Shown piece by piece: positions 10,920 to 21,049 of a stretch of DNA of 64,000 bases (position 1 is its first letter; every line of letters starts with the position of its first letter). Origin of the DNA: Hydrangea macrophylla (lineage: Eukaryota; Streptophyta; Magnoliopsida; Cornales; Hydrangeaceae); assembly GCA_033977485.1 (NCBI GenBank), contig CM066984.1:31353501-31417500 (forward strand), given 5' to 3'. A program made the translations under genes and the position numbers. The notes under the pieces were generated by a model, which worked only from the letters and a program-made list of their open reading frames with translations, searched no databases and had not been told where the DNA came from.

Positions 10920-13900
10920 TGTGGATACCGGCATTTGGGCCCACTTTTAATTTGTAAAGATTCGCCACTTAATTTTTTAAAGAAAAATTAAGAAACCATT
11001 TTAAAAGCAAACCGATCTTTTACGAAACCAAAGATAAACTGGGTTCGGGGATTATAGAATGAGAGGGGAAGGAGCCCGTCGGACTAAAACACCCCCTCTC
11101 ATCCTATCTCGTGATAGGCCTCTACTCAATATCCTTTTAATTGAATTATTAATCTAAGCATGCCAAAATATATACACATACATTACAAAAAGCATGTCCA
11201 AAGGGTATAAGATTGCTAATGACAAAATATCATTCATAAGCTACATAGTTCAATTAGCAAGCGACATGATATGCACAAAGGAACTAGATAACTTACCCGG
11301 GATCCAGCCGCGAATATTAAACGTGCAATGCATACACATAAAAGTAAAACCTAAGAAAATGTCTCTAACGCATATATACACATAAAGCAAGACCTAGTCT
11401 AAGGTGTCGCACATGGAGTCGAAAATCAATTAAAATCAAAGAAGTGAAGTAAACTAGAGAAGAGTTGAGAAATTATACCTCAGAAGCGCTACAAAACAAA
11501 GGGTTAGTCAACATATTTTAAACAAAATATGGTATCAAATAATTAATCTTAAAAATCTATCAGGCATGGAAAGAATTGACCTATTTGTGGATTCCTTCTA
11601 ATTAGTTGAGAACATATCACCTTTATAGATATGTAAGTCTGAACTAGGAGCCAATGCAATGTCCATATAAAGGTAGCATGATCCCAACATGATTATAAGA
11701 AACTCACAACTAGGTTCAATTAGAGACAAGTCAACCTAGAGCTAGATCCTAACTACAAGTATCAATATACATGGATGGATGGATTATTCACTAACTTGAA
11801 CCACTTAGCCTCTGGATTTAAACTTAATTATCATTATTCAAAACATGATTTGGGTCCCAAGGCATTAGGAAATCATTTAAGTTAAAATCAATGAGGTTAG
11901 ACAAAAACAGTGTCTGTTTCTCATGAATTACAGAGAGCCTACCAGATTTTCAAAGATAGAAAACCCATACTTCCAACGGTTGGATCTTAATAATTTTTGG
12001 ATATGATATGCCTCTGTGAGTATAGTTTCTATCCCAAAAGATAAGTGAAGATTGAACGGTTAGATCTCTGGGAATAAAGAAAACACTAGGCATCACTCAG
12101 GAATTTTTAACTCTATGTCCAGAGATTTTGTGTGATTTTCTAAAAATAGTAAACAAATGAGAAACGCTTAGATCTTTTTAGGGTATCTTCCCAACACATT
12201 AAACTACCTAGAAACATTTATTGGAGGCCAAGAAAGTTTGGTTAAGGTTCTGATTTATTAATTTTAAAACGGGCTTACTGTTCTGGAATTTTGGACAGAG
12301 AGTTGCTTGCTTTGAAATCATAAGACCAAACCATCTTAAATATGGAATTTCATCAAAACAAAAATCACAGAGGTACTTGAGTGAGTTATGAACATCCTCC
12401 AATTGATCTCATCCCATTCCAATGGACCATGATTTAATGAAAAATCCTTAATCACAGTGGGTTCATGGATTCACTGCACCAATATTAACACCTTGAGTTA
12501 TGGAAATTGTCAAGTCAATCCCCCTCCCAAATTGATGATCCTTGAGGGATGTAAACTTGATATATCTTAATCTCCTCTCAAATCAATGGTTCTTGGAGGC
12601 TAAGATATGACCCAAAAATCATATGAACTTTCATAAGGTATAGAAATAACTCCATGAGATTTAATTTCGAGGACCTAAGTCATGAATTAAGACTTAATTC
12701 CATCAAACAAAACATGGATATAACAATGACCCACTTTAATCTCCATATAACCCATAAGACCATAGGAGACTAATGGATCAATCTAAAGAGGATCCAATGA
12801 GATATCAAAGATCTCATGGATTTCTAAGAGGAAATGGAGACAAGGAGAAGTAAAATCAAAGTTTACATGAAACCCAAATAAAATTAAAAAAAATGCTTTT
12901 ATAACTTGTTTTTATTTTAAAATCCAAGGCTATTTCTAGATCCAAACTAATGATGACAACATATGAAACTTCAATCACAAACTCTATGTGGTGTGTGATG
13001 AAATGAGGTAGGAAGAGAGGTTTTGAAAATGTGTAAAAGTCCTAGATCTAAGAGTTTGTGATTGAATTATATATAATAAGTATAGGAATAAGGATTTAAC
13101 CTCTAGATCTTCTCAGGATTGATTTGGAGAGATCCAAGCCTTACAAGCAATGCTCTTCTTCTTCTTCCTTGAAGCTTTAAGGTTCTTCAATGGAGATTTG
13201 AGGAATTTGGGTGAATTGGGTAAGATTTCTATGGGATTTTTGGGTTTTTCTCTCTATATTTCTCTAAGAACAAACTCAATCTTCAAAATTCAGCTTCTCC
13301 CTTTAAGATTCAAGTCTCATTCCTCTAGATTTAAGTCTCTTTCCCTAGATTCAAGTCTCCAACCCCCCAAAATGAGAAAAAATGGGGTTTTTATAGACTT
13401 TCATTATCTTAGGGGCTAAGATAAGGGTATATAGGTCAATTAGGGATGGTGGGAGTATGGTTTGCATGACTTAGGAGTATTAAATACGTATACAAAAAAT
13501 GACATTGTTTGGTGCATTCATTTGATCAAAGATTGAAAAGGAATTTTGACTTAAAAATGCAAATTAGCCCAGCCCCGCACTCAATGAAGATGAAAGGGCA
13601 CTCGCTGAATGCCGCAGCGCCAATTACTGACTACCCTTCGGGCACTTTGAGTGCCGCTGCACAGTAGTTCAGCTCTACTCACAGCAATTCAGCACCTTAA
13701 TTTCATTTCAAGTCATTAAAGTAAATGTCGTGTATTTACTTAAGACATTAAATGTAATTAAGGAAATACACCCCATTTGGATTCAATAAAAATATCTAAA
13801 AAATCAAAATCCTTAAGAAAAAAAAGTCAACTCTCCCTCCGAAGGCAAAATTTCCAATTTCCTGCACAATTCTTCTTAAAGACCTTTCAATTTCTCAATA

Positions 13901-14339
13901 TTCCTTTCATTTAAAAGATCTTAAAAATCATTTCTAGCATAAGGGAGACCCAATGAACAATTATCGGGACCTTTCATCTTGAAATTCAAAATTTTTTCGA
14001 TTGACCCCCTTTTGACCCGTTGACTTTTTACTGGGTCAACTGTTGACTTTTTCGGGGTTCATGCTGAATTTCTCTCATTTGAAAATGGTTTTAAGATGCT
14101 CCGAGAACAATGCCGTGTTTCTATATGTGTTCAAAATTCATAGTCCACAAGGTGATAGGTAAATGAAAATTTTGGTATTTTTGGCTGAAAAGGGCGATTT
14201 TGGACCGAGATTCTTCTTGGAATAGAATCAGATTGCTTGTAAGAGTCTTGATTCCGAAGAGACATTTTCATCATTGATCTCCAGAGGTAAATCCCCCTAA
14301 GTTTAATAGTTTGGTCAAAATTGGGGTGTCTACACATAA
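10915..14339 (-). mobile_element. solo Tat-type LTR with near-identical target duplication
   Basis: The LTR itself is 10920-14334 (3415 bp). On the minus strand it starts TGTAGACACCCC and ends GGTATCCACA. It is collinear with, though clearly diverged from, the LTRs at 16683-25230 and 33013-35882. Flanks CATAT (10915-10919) and CATAA (14335-14339) look like a 5-bp duplication with one change. No internal retroelement sequence lies next to it. It is the most complete reference copy of this LTR here: it keeps the segment deleted from the LTR at 33013 and has no insertion at the position used by the element at 19423. Minus-strand TATA at 13388-13395. Confidence 0.9.
13570..13690 (-). repeat. degenerate GCACTC/GAGTGC palindrome cluster in solo LTR
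   Basis: GCACTCAATGA, GGCACTCGCTGAATGCC and GGCACTTTGAGTGCC occur within about 120 bp, some 175 bp upstream of the minus-strand TATA. They correspond in position to the cleaner arrays in the related LTRs at 17196 and 33526. Confidence 0.75.
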
Positions 14340-14460
14340 AAATTACATTATCGAGTTCCCGAGGAGAAATTGTTTTAGTAAATAGTCCCTAACAATTTTT
14401 TGGTAACAAAATACCTCTACATTCCCACATCTTCAGTTATGATAATAACTCTTAGTTAAA
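14340..14460 (-). pseudogene. LINE ORF2 relic, upstream side of the solo-LTR insertion
   Basis: The minus strand just beyond the LTR reads ILLPKNC, a stop, then GLFTKTISPRELDNVIFM. This resembles the LIPK...RPISLCNVIYK stretch that precedes the VISKI block found at 10915 on the other side. The LTR therefore seems to have landed inside the RT domain of the LINE. The similarity is short and frame-broken. Confidence 0.5.
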
Positions 14461-15103
14461 ATTCAAAAAGTCACTTTTCCTAAAAATCCTCTAAATATTT
14501 AATGATTTTCATATCAAATCAGGTCTCTCGTTTATGAATCACTCCTATTAGCCTAAAGGCTTCAACCAGTGTAATCAGTAGATAATTTTGATGATTAACA
14601 AACTGATACGTCACATGCTAACATTTATCACTTGAGCAGGATTATCCAAACAAGGCCTTACACGGAATCAAGATAGAAATTGGATCTATAATCGAAGATT
14701 GCTTGGAAGCTCACTTTTCTTTAATATAGCTATTTTATTTTGTAAAGCAGTATTGATTGGTTATCATTTAAGACTCAAAATTTTCTAATTTAAAATCCTT
14801 TGACAAATTGTTGTAAATTTTAAAATAGTCGATTGAATTTATGGTGTAGTCAACTAAATTTGCAAGTAAAAATTTGGTCGACCTAAAATTTGGAGCAGTC
14901 GACTGAAATTGCACATTTCAAAATAGTGAGTTTGCCATTCAAAAATAATCGACCGAAGGTACTTATTAGTTGACCAAATTGCTTATGAAAACTTAGTGTT
15001 TCACTTTGTTTTTGAATTTTAATTACCGAACCTTTTGGTAAATAGACTAAATTATTGCACTGAATAGTTGATATTGCATTAATGATTCTCCACCACCACC
15101 AAC
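14461..15103. other. unassigned DNA with degenerate GTCGAC-type palindromes
   Basis: No gene recognised. Between 14825 and 14985 there are AGTCGATTG, AGTCAACTA, GGTCGACC, a perfect CAGTCGACTG (14896-14905), ATCGACCGA and AGTTGACC, spaced 15 to 50 bp apart. The motif matches the chromovirus LTR array at 5118, so this may be an eroded piece of a related LTR. Confidence 0.55.
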
Positions 15104-15236
15104 ATCTATGAACTTCAATAAGCCTATATGGATTGATATTTTGGAGGTTGTTCAGCATTCACGATGCTTACATTCAATTGTTATTAATTATATTCAAATC
15201 TTACATGCACATTCAAAGAGTGGTTTCCATCTATTA
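15104..15236 (+). pseudogene. gag relic (left half), split by a 30-kb insertion
   Basis: The frame at 15104 reads MNFNKPIWIDILEVVQ, resembling the W...LE(K)IF start of the capsid-like part of a plant Gypsy gag. The matching continuation, with the YALKGEAQQWW block, lies at 45410 on the far side of the outer Tat element. It is short and degraded, so this half rests mostly on the match in position and orientation. Confidence 0.45.
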
Positions 15237-15241
15237 TGCTT

Positions 15242-15869
15242 TGATGATGCCAAAATCTGAGTAAGAATAATTTAGAGAGAGAGATGAACACAATGAATTT
15301 TGTATGTGGTTCAGCCCCGTTAATGAGGTGACCTACGTCCACGGGTACGTCGGTGCGCTTTCACTAACAGATCACCGGTAGCTATTGGTGAGCCAACAGA
15401 GTGGGCGGCATTACCAGAAATCGACTGGGTATAGTGAGTTATTTTTATGCTATTCTTTAGAGTCAAAATGCGATCCCCTTCAATGGGGGTGAGTGGCCTC
15501 TTTTATAGGTGCAAGAGACCACTCGTATAAGGTAAGTCTGCAGATTAGGAAGTCTAATCTGATTATGACTAATTTACATGAATTTAGGAGAGTTTCCTAA
15601 GCGATTTAGAAAACTACTTACTCCTTCCATTTAGTCTTCTAGCTGGGATAGGAAACTGTCTGGAGGCTTGCTGGGCAAGCAACCACACCTTTTGGAGGTA
15701 CGCCTATGTGGGGCCAGTCTGGAGCGAACGCCTGGGCTTTGGACTGAACTGGGCAGTTTTGTGTAACGGCTCAGAATGGTTGAGTAGCCAGCCCAGATTC
15801 AAGGTGACTTGGCTTCTCTTTACTGAGGTGGCGAGACTTGACTTTGACCTGATATTTTTGTACATATCA
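15242..15869 (-). repeat. 3' LTR of outer Tat element (628 bp)
   Basis: Collinear with 44744-45375 over its length, with scattered substitutions and small indels. Plus-strand ends are TGATGATGCC and CATATCA; on the element's own strand the LTR begins TGATATGTAC and ends ATCATCA. Minus-strand TATAAAAG at 15500-15507. The element's polypurine tract, AAAAATGGGGCAGC on the minus strand, abuts it at 15870-15883. Confidence 0.9.
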
Positions 15870-16129
15870 GCTGCCCCATTTTTGAAACTGATGTGATGCT
15901 CTATCAGATGAGGTTTGAAAATTAAGACTGCTTTCAAAAAACCGTCCGGGAAAGAGGCCAGGATCTTACCCGGGGCGTGACTGGTCATGCTGGTCAACCA
16001 GGGTCTAGATCGGGTGGTGGCTCTGAAGCCCCGAGGCCGACGGCTACCATGTGTCAGTTAGTGGTTGGCCTGGTCAGGATCCAACAAAGTCGGTGTTGAC
16101 ATAATTGGCCAGTTGTATGGTAACCGGAA

Positions 16130-16300
16130 CGTCACGTCGCGCATTCAATGCGAGCGCCTTTTGAGGTGAAGCTCCACGTGCCCAAGGTAATAACTGTCAG
16201 GCAGTTTAAACGGGAAAGCTTTGCAGCCGTTGGATCGGGTTTGATGTGGGTCGTTGACGTCGTGTATATAAGGAACACTTGTCCATTTCGTTCATTCTTG
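16130..16300 (+). promoter_or_regulatory. promoter of the antisense gene in the outer Tat element
   Basis: TATATAAG at 16265-16272 is preceded by TTGACGTCG (a TGACG-type element) within 15 bp. A transcript leader-like region with CT-rich stretches follows. It faces the plus strand, opposite to the element's pol, and lies just inside the 3' LTR, in line with the broken coding exons at 35939-38012. Start near 16295 is inferred from TATA spacing. Confidence 0.6.
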
Positions 16301-16682
16301 CTGTCAAGTGATAGAGACAACCAAGCAATTGTGAGAGCAAAAGTTCCCAGCCGAGCCTCCCGAGCCGTTTTCCCTGCCTTATTTCTTGTAAGTCTCTGTT
16401 TCCCAGTTCATTTTGCTGTTTCCTTCCATCTCTTATTCTCTTTTCCTTTTCGGAGTGAGGCTGGAGAGAGCGAATCTACTAGGGTTAGAGCAGGAGTGGG
16501 ATTTCATCTTTCTTAGGTTTTGTTTCTTCTTCAGATCAGGGGGCACATTAGGTCGCCTGAACCGAGCGGGTTGTCCTGGGATCGTCTTGACCGAGTGTCA
16601 CCTTACTCTGAGGATCCTTTACTCTCTGCCTTTTAGGTTGGTCACCTTGCCCCCTCTGTATATCAGGCTAGGAGTTCCTGAC
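16295..16682 (+). pseudogene. antisense gene, 5' leader with candidate intron, cut by nested element
   Basis: CT-rich leader with a good donor GTAAGT (16388) and candidate acceptors at 16532-16534 (TTCTTCAG) and 16631-16636 (CTTTTAG). Frames here are not convincing as protein. The sequence resumes after the nested element at 35888, where the first likely start codon of the gene follows at 35939. The CTGAC duplication places the break inside the leader or first exon. Confidence 0.55.
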
Positions 16683-17195
16683 TGTAAACACCCCGATTTT
16701 GACCAATCATCAAATCCAAGGATTGGTTACCTCTAAAAGACTGATGATGACGATGGCCGGTGAAATTTGAAGATTTTCCAAAAAATTCAAATCCTTCAAA
16801 GATTCTTCGAGACAAATTTTGAAAATTCAAAATAAGAAAGAGAGAGGAGAAATTGGGTAATCGGGAGAAACCCGAATGTTGAAGAACATATGAGAAAATC
16901 AGTCTGGGGATTCATCCTGAGAAATGAGATATGAAAGAAAGTTTTGAAATAAGTAATAGAAAGGAGAAAATAAAAAAGGAATTTTGAAAAAAGGAATTTT
17001 GAAAAGAAGAAGAAAAGAAAAGAGAAAAGAAATAACACATTAAAATACATGCAATGAATATATTCTTAACAAAATATATTACAAATGTAAGTATTTTAAC
17101 ATAATTTGTCAATAATTAAGTTTTTGTTAATATATGTTTTGAAAATTAAAAAAGAGGGCAAAATTCTGTTAGCCCCGGCACGCGGGAAAGCCGGC

Positions 17196-17255
17196 GGCAC
17201 TCACTGAGTGCCGCGCCGACATTCAGTGAGTGCCGCCGGAAGCCATCGAGTGCCG
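17196..17255 (+). repeat. GGCACTCACTGAGTGCC palindrome array, 5' LTR
   Basis: A perfect interrupted palindrome GGCACTCACTGAGTGCC (17196-17212) is followed by CATTCAGTGAGTGCC (17220-17234) and CATCGAGTGCCG (17244-17255). It sits about 100 bp upstream of the TATA box in a locally GC-rich patch. The 3' LTR has one more unit. Confidence 0.9.
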
Positions 17256-17352
17256 CGAGCTGTAACAGACTGCTTTTCTCACATGTTCTAGAAGAAAACT
17301 TTGCACATGGGTTTTCACCCGAATTTACCCATCTAACCTTGAATTGGTGGTC

Positions 17353-17360
17353 TATATAAA
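17353..17360 (+). promoter_or_regulatory. TATA box of the nested Tat 5' LTR
   Basis: TATATAAA, about 670 bp into the LTR. The same position in the 3' LTR reads TGTATGAA (about 33703), so only the 5' copy keeps the box. Confidence 0.65.
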
Positions 17361-19812
17361 CAAAATTTCATCTTCATTTTGGGGGACTCACACATATACT
17401 TGAATCAAGGGAGAGAAAGACAAGAATTATAGACATACATTAGAGAGAATTGAGAGGAAGAAGATAGAGTTTCTTGAAGAACTTGAAGAATTGAAGAAGA
17501 ATTTGAAGATTGTTGGAAGAACTTCACAAGAGATAGAAGAATTCTTTGAGGTCATAGAGGTAAGCTCTCAATCACTTGATAGAATTAGGCAATTCAATCA
17601 CAAATTCTTAGATCTAGGACTTTTTCACATTTTCAAAACCTCTCTTCTTACCTCATTTCATCACACACCACTTAGAATTTGATACTGAATATCATAATGT
17701 TTCATTAATTTGGATCCAACATAGAGCTTTGGATTTATGAATAAAAGAGTGTTAACTTGAAATTTTCAAATAATATCTTGATTTCCTTTATTTTGTTTAT
17801 AATCTTCTCAAGAAATCTATGAGATCTTCAATATCTCATTAGATTTCTTTGAGTTTGATCCTCAAATTCCCTATGATCTTATGATTTATATGGGGATTAA
17901 AGTGGATTATGATCATCTCTACATGTGGTTCGTTGAATTTAAGTCTTAACTCATGGTTTGAAATCTCCTCACTAAAAATCTTTTGGAATTCATGCTATAT
18001 TCCATAGAGGTTTATGTAGTTGGGATTTCATTTTGTCTCCAAGGACCATTAACTTGGTAGGAGAAATAATAATATGACTCTACATTCTCCAAGGACCATT
18101 AACTTGAGAGGAGAATAAGGTTTCATGGATCTATATTCCTCAAGGATCACATGTTTGGAAGAGGAATTAGATGTAGATTTTCATAATTCATAAGATCAAG
18201 TAAGACCTTAGGATTCTCTTGCTAGATCTCCAACTATGTGATCTAGGATAGGAATCCATCAAGGTTAAATCTAGGGGTCTCTCCCTATTTCATCATTTGT
18301 CTCATTAAACATAATTAAACTTGATTCTAGTCCTTTCTAGGATCATGGATCAAGTTGGTTTTAAATTATGAATATCAACTTAACAAAGGTGCAGTGAATC
18401 CATAAACCAATTATGATCAAAGATTTTCTATAGAGTCATGATTCATTGGAAATGGATGAGACCAATTGGAGAATGTTCATAACCCATCTAAGTACCTTTG
18501 TGATTTTTGTTTTAATGAAATTCCATGCCTAAGATGGTTTGGTCTTATGATTTCAAAACATGCAACTCTCTGTCCAAAATTTTAGAACAGTAAATCCATT
18601 TTGAAATTAATAAATAAGAATTCTAATGAAGTTTCCCGGGTCTCTAATAATTGTTTCTAAGTACCTTAATGTGTTAGGGAGATACCCTAAAAAGATCTAA
18701 GTGTTTCTCTTTCATTTACTAGTTTTAGAAAATCGTACAAGATCTCTGGACAGAGAGTTGCAGATTCCTGAGTGATGTCTAGTGTTTTCTATATTCCCAG
18801 AGATCTAACTGTTAAAATCTTGATTTTCTTTTTGGGTTATAAACTAGACTCACAGAGGCATATCATATCCAAAAATAATTAAGATCCAACCGTTGGAATT
18901 ATGGTTTTTCTATTTTTTAAGATCTGGTCTGCTCTCTGTAATTCATAAAAAACTGCTACTGTTTTTGTCTAATCATATTTATTTCAACTCAAATGGTTCC
19001 CTAATGTCTTGGGACCCAAATCATGTTTTGAATAATAATAATTTAGCTTAAATCCAGAGGCTAAGTGATCCAAATTAGTGAATAAATCTATGTTTTATTC
19101 TTGTTCACATTCATTCATTCATATACATTAATGCTTATGATTGGAACTAGCTATTGAATAAAGTTGGATTTCATGCTTAATAGATCTAAGCTAGAGGATC
19201 ATGATTGATTGTTTTGATATCATATTATTATGTGAAGCATGTGGACTAATCTTTGTTTTGTAGCGCATTTGAGGTACAATTTCTCATCTCTTCTCTAGTT
19301 TATTTCATTTGTTGATTTTCTTGATTTTCGACTCCATGCGCGACACCTTAGACTAGGTCTTGCCTTATGTGTTTATATGCGTTAGAGACCTCTTCTTAGG
19401 TTTATTTTATACGTATGCATTGTGATTCGAGGTGAAAAGTGCATGTTTATAGTGTATTATACGGTCTTTTATGCATACTTTTATCCCCAAGTCCCTAGAT
19501 TTAGATGCATATCAATGATTAAGTGTTTTCTATGATGTTGAGACTCAAACATGTGTTTTTACACTATTTTACAGGTCATGGAAAGCAAACATTGCATAGA
19601 AAGTGATTCTGGTGAAGAGAACAACAGAAGCAGCTGAGAAAATGGAAATTTTGACAATTAAGACTTCAGATTTGGAAGATTTTCCCAGAGACATGAAATG
19701 TAGATCTTTGAGTTACGGTCGCGTGGCCGCAAACGGGAGGTCAATCCGAGGTCCGAGTGAAAAGTTATGGCCATTCTCCCATCGGTGTGCAGTGCTGTCA
19801 AAATCAGAAGAG

Positions 19813-19880
19813 TTCAAGCGATTGAAGAAGGGTTCAATCGATCGAACCTTCGATCGATCGAACTGAGCTCGATCGATCGA
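19813..19880 (+). repeat. TTCGATCGATCGAA palindrome cluster 1
   Basis: Units: TTCAAGCGATTGAA (19813-19826), TTCAATCGATCGAA (19833-19846), TTCGATCGATCGAA (19849-19862) and TCGATCGATCGA (19869-19880). The cluster ends 45 bp upstream of the TATA box at 19925. Confidence 0.92.
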
Positions 19881-20301
19881 ACCTTTTTATTCACCCAAAA
19901 GTTGCGTAAACTCTGTGGGAACCCTATATATACGTCGTTTTGACGCCAGACGACGGGAGGACGCTCCAGAACGCAAAAAACAGCAGTTTAGGGTAGTTTT
20001 AGGGTTAGATTAGGAGTAGTTTAGGTTAGATTCATGTTCTTTCTCCTTGTTTTCATTGATTTACTGAAGATTATTGAAGATTAAAGTTGCTTTCATGTTT
20101 ATTACAAGTTATTTTCAGATTATTTACAGGTTTTTCTTCTCCTTTATCTCTATTTGATTGTTTATTAGTTTAGATGTTAATGATTGTTATGTTTTTCTAT
20201 TCCTGCACTAGTTTAATCATGTTTCTGTAGTTTAGACGTTGGGAATATGTGATGAAACATTGAATCCTAGCCTCTGCCATGCAATCTTTAGAAACCTTGG
20301 G

Positions 20302-20420
20302 TTCGATCGATCGAAGGTATTTCGATCGATCGAACCAGACATAGTCAAGCGATCGAAGTCATTTCGATCGATTGAAGGATGATGCAATTCGATCGATCGA
20401 GAGCGCTTCGATCGATCGAA
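20302..20420 (+). repeat. TTCGATCGATCGAA palindrome cluster 2
   Basis: TTCGATCGATCGAA at 20302-20315, 20321-20334 and 20407-20420; variants at 20345-20357, 20363-20376 and 20388-20400. Spacers are 5 to 11 bp and unrelated in sequence. It lies about 370 bp downstream of the TATA box, so the element carries two separate clusters of the same motif. Confidence 0.92.
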
Positions 20421-21049
20421 CATGTTAATTCCTGAGATTATTCTTTTAAGTATTCCATGACTTTCTGTTTTAGAAATCTGTCATCAAATTGTCCCAATAA
20501 GCTCAGTTTGTCACAACAGTTTTTAGAACTTAAAGCCTTAAGGCTATTTTCTTCAATGACTTTTGAAAACCACTTTGGATGCTAATACCATTTAGAGTGC
20601 AAGTAATTACCATTGTTTTAAACCGTCTTCTATGTATTTTAAATCATTTGTGATGATGTAGTCCCGGTCATGAAAGGGCTATTGATTCTTTATCTTTAGA
20701 AAAATACGGAATACTGAAGAGGAATGAACTCCATAGAACGTTAATGAATTTGCTTGGTAGATAGTTAGGATCAATGTGGATTCACGTGTTTCCAACACCT
20801 TTAATTTAGTTGTTCAATTAGTTATGTTTCTATATGCTTAGTTTATTATTTAGTTTAATTTAATTAATTAGGATTAGTTAGAACCTTCTCTTCTACATTC
20901 ATCTTTTCTATTTCTTTAGGTTATAACTTAGTAGACATTCTTCCTTTTCCTTCCCTGTGGGATCGACCTGGACTTCCAGTACTATATTACTTGCACGATC
21001 ACCTACACTTGGGTGTTGCACAAGAGCGCACAACTATTTAGTCGTAAAC

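Larger units (their letters stand above)
16683..19422 (+). repeat. 5' LTR of nested Tat element, first part
   Basis: Starts TGTAAACACC and matches 33013-35570 almost base for base. It contains an AT-rich U3, the palindrome array (17196-17255), TATATAAA at 17353-17360 and a GA-rich leader-like segment after it. It continues at 24767 after the Athila-like insertion. Reverse-strand frames of 60-90 codons around 16796-17112 come from purine-rich DNA and recur in the 3' LTR; they are not genes. Confidence 0.93.
19423..20990 (+). repeat. 5' LTR of the Athila-like insertion (end approximate)
   Basis: Starts TGATTCGAGG. A segment at 19640-19800 is clearly related to the LTRs at 50428 and 57254: in all three a stretch reads (R)DMKCRS or (R)DIKCRS-like and SIR(G/C)PS when translated, but this is DNA conservation within an LTR, not a gene. 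TATATATA at 19925-19932. Two CGATCG palindrome clusters lie at 19813-19880 and 20302-20420. The 3' boundary is uncertain because the second LTR is missing; it lies before the ATG at 21050. No standard PBS was recognised. Confidence 0.7.

Noticed and set aside
16148..16736. Two overlapping plus-strand frames over 100 codons
   Set aside because: They overlap the TATA box and CT-rich leader of the antisense gene and carry no domain; more likely 5' untranslated sequence.
16796..17112. Minus-strand Phe-rich membrane-like proteins, also at 33126-33442
   Set aside because: They are identical because they lie in the two LTRs of one element; composition follows from AAAAG-rich DNA. No start context or family.
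19603..19866. Conserved small protein with CRS...VAANG...SIRGPS motif (also 50659, 57483)
   Set aside because: It is the translation of a conserved LTR segment upstream of the TATA box. Frames end at different places and changes do not favour silent sites.
20957..21049. Earlier start of the 567-aa protein at 20957
   Set aside because: The 31 extra codons translate the conserved leader block TGTGGGATCGACC seen in related elements, so ATG 21050 is preferred.
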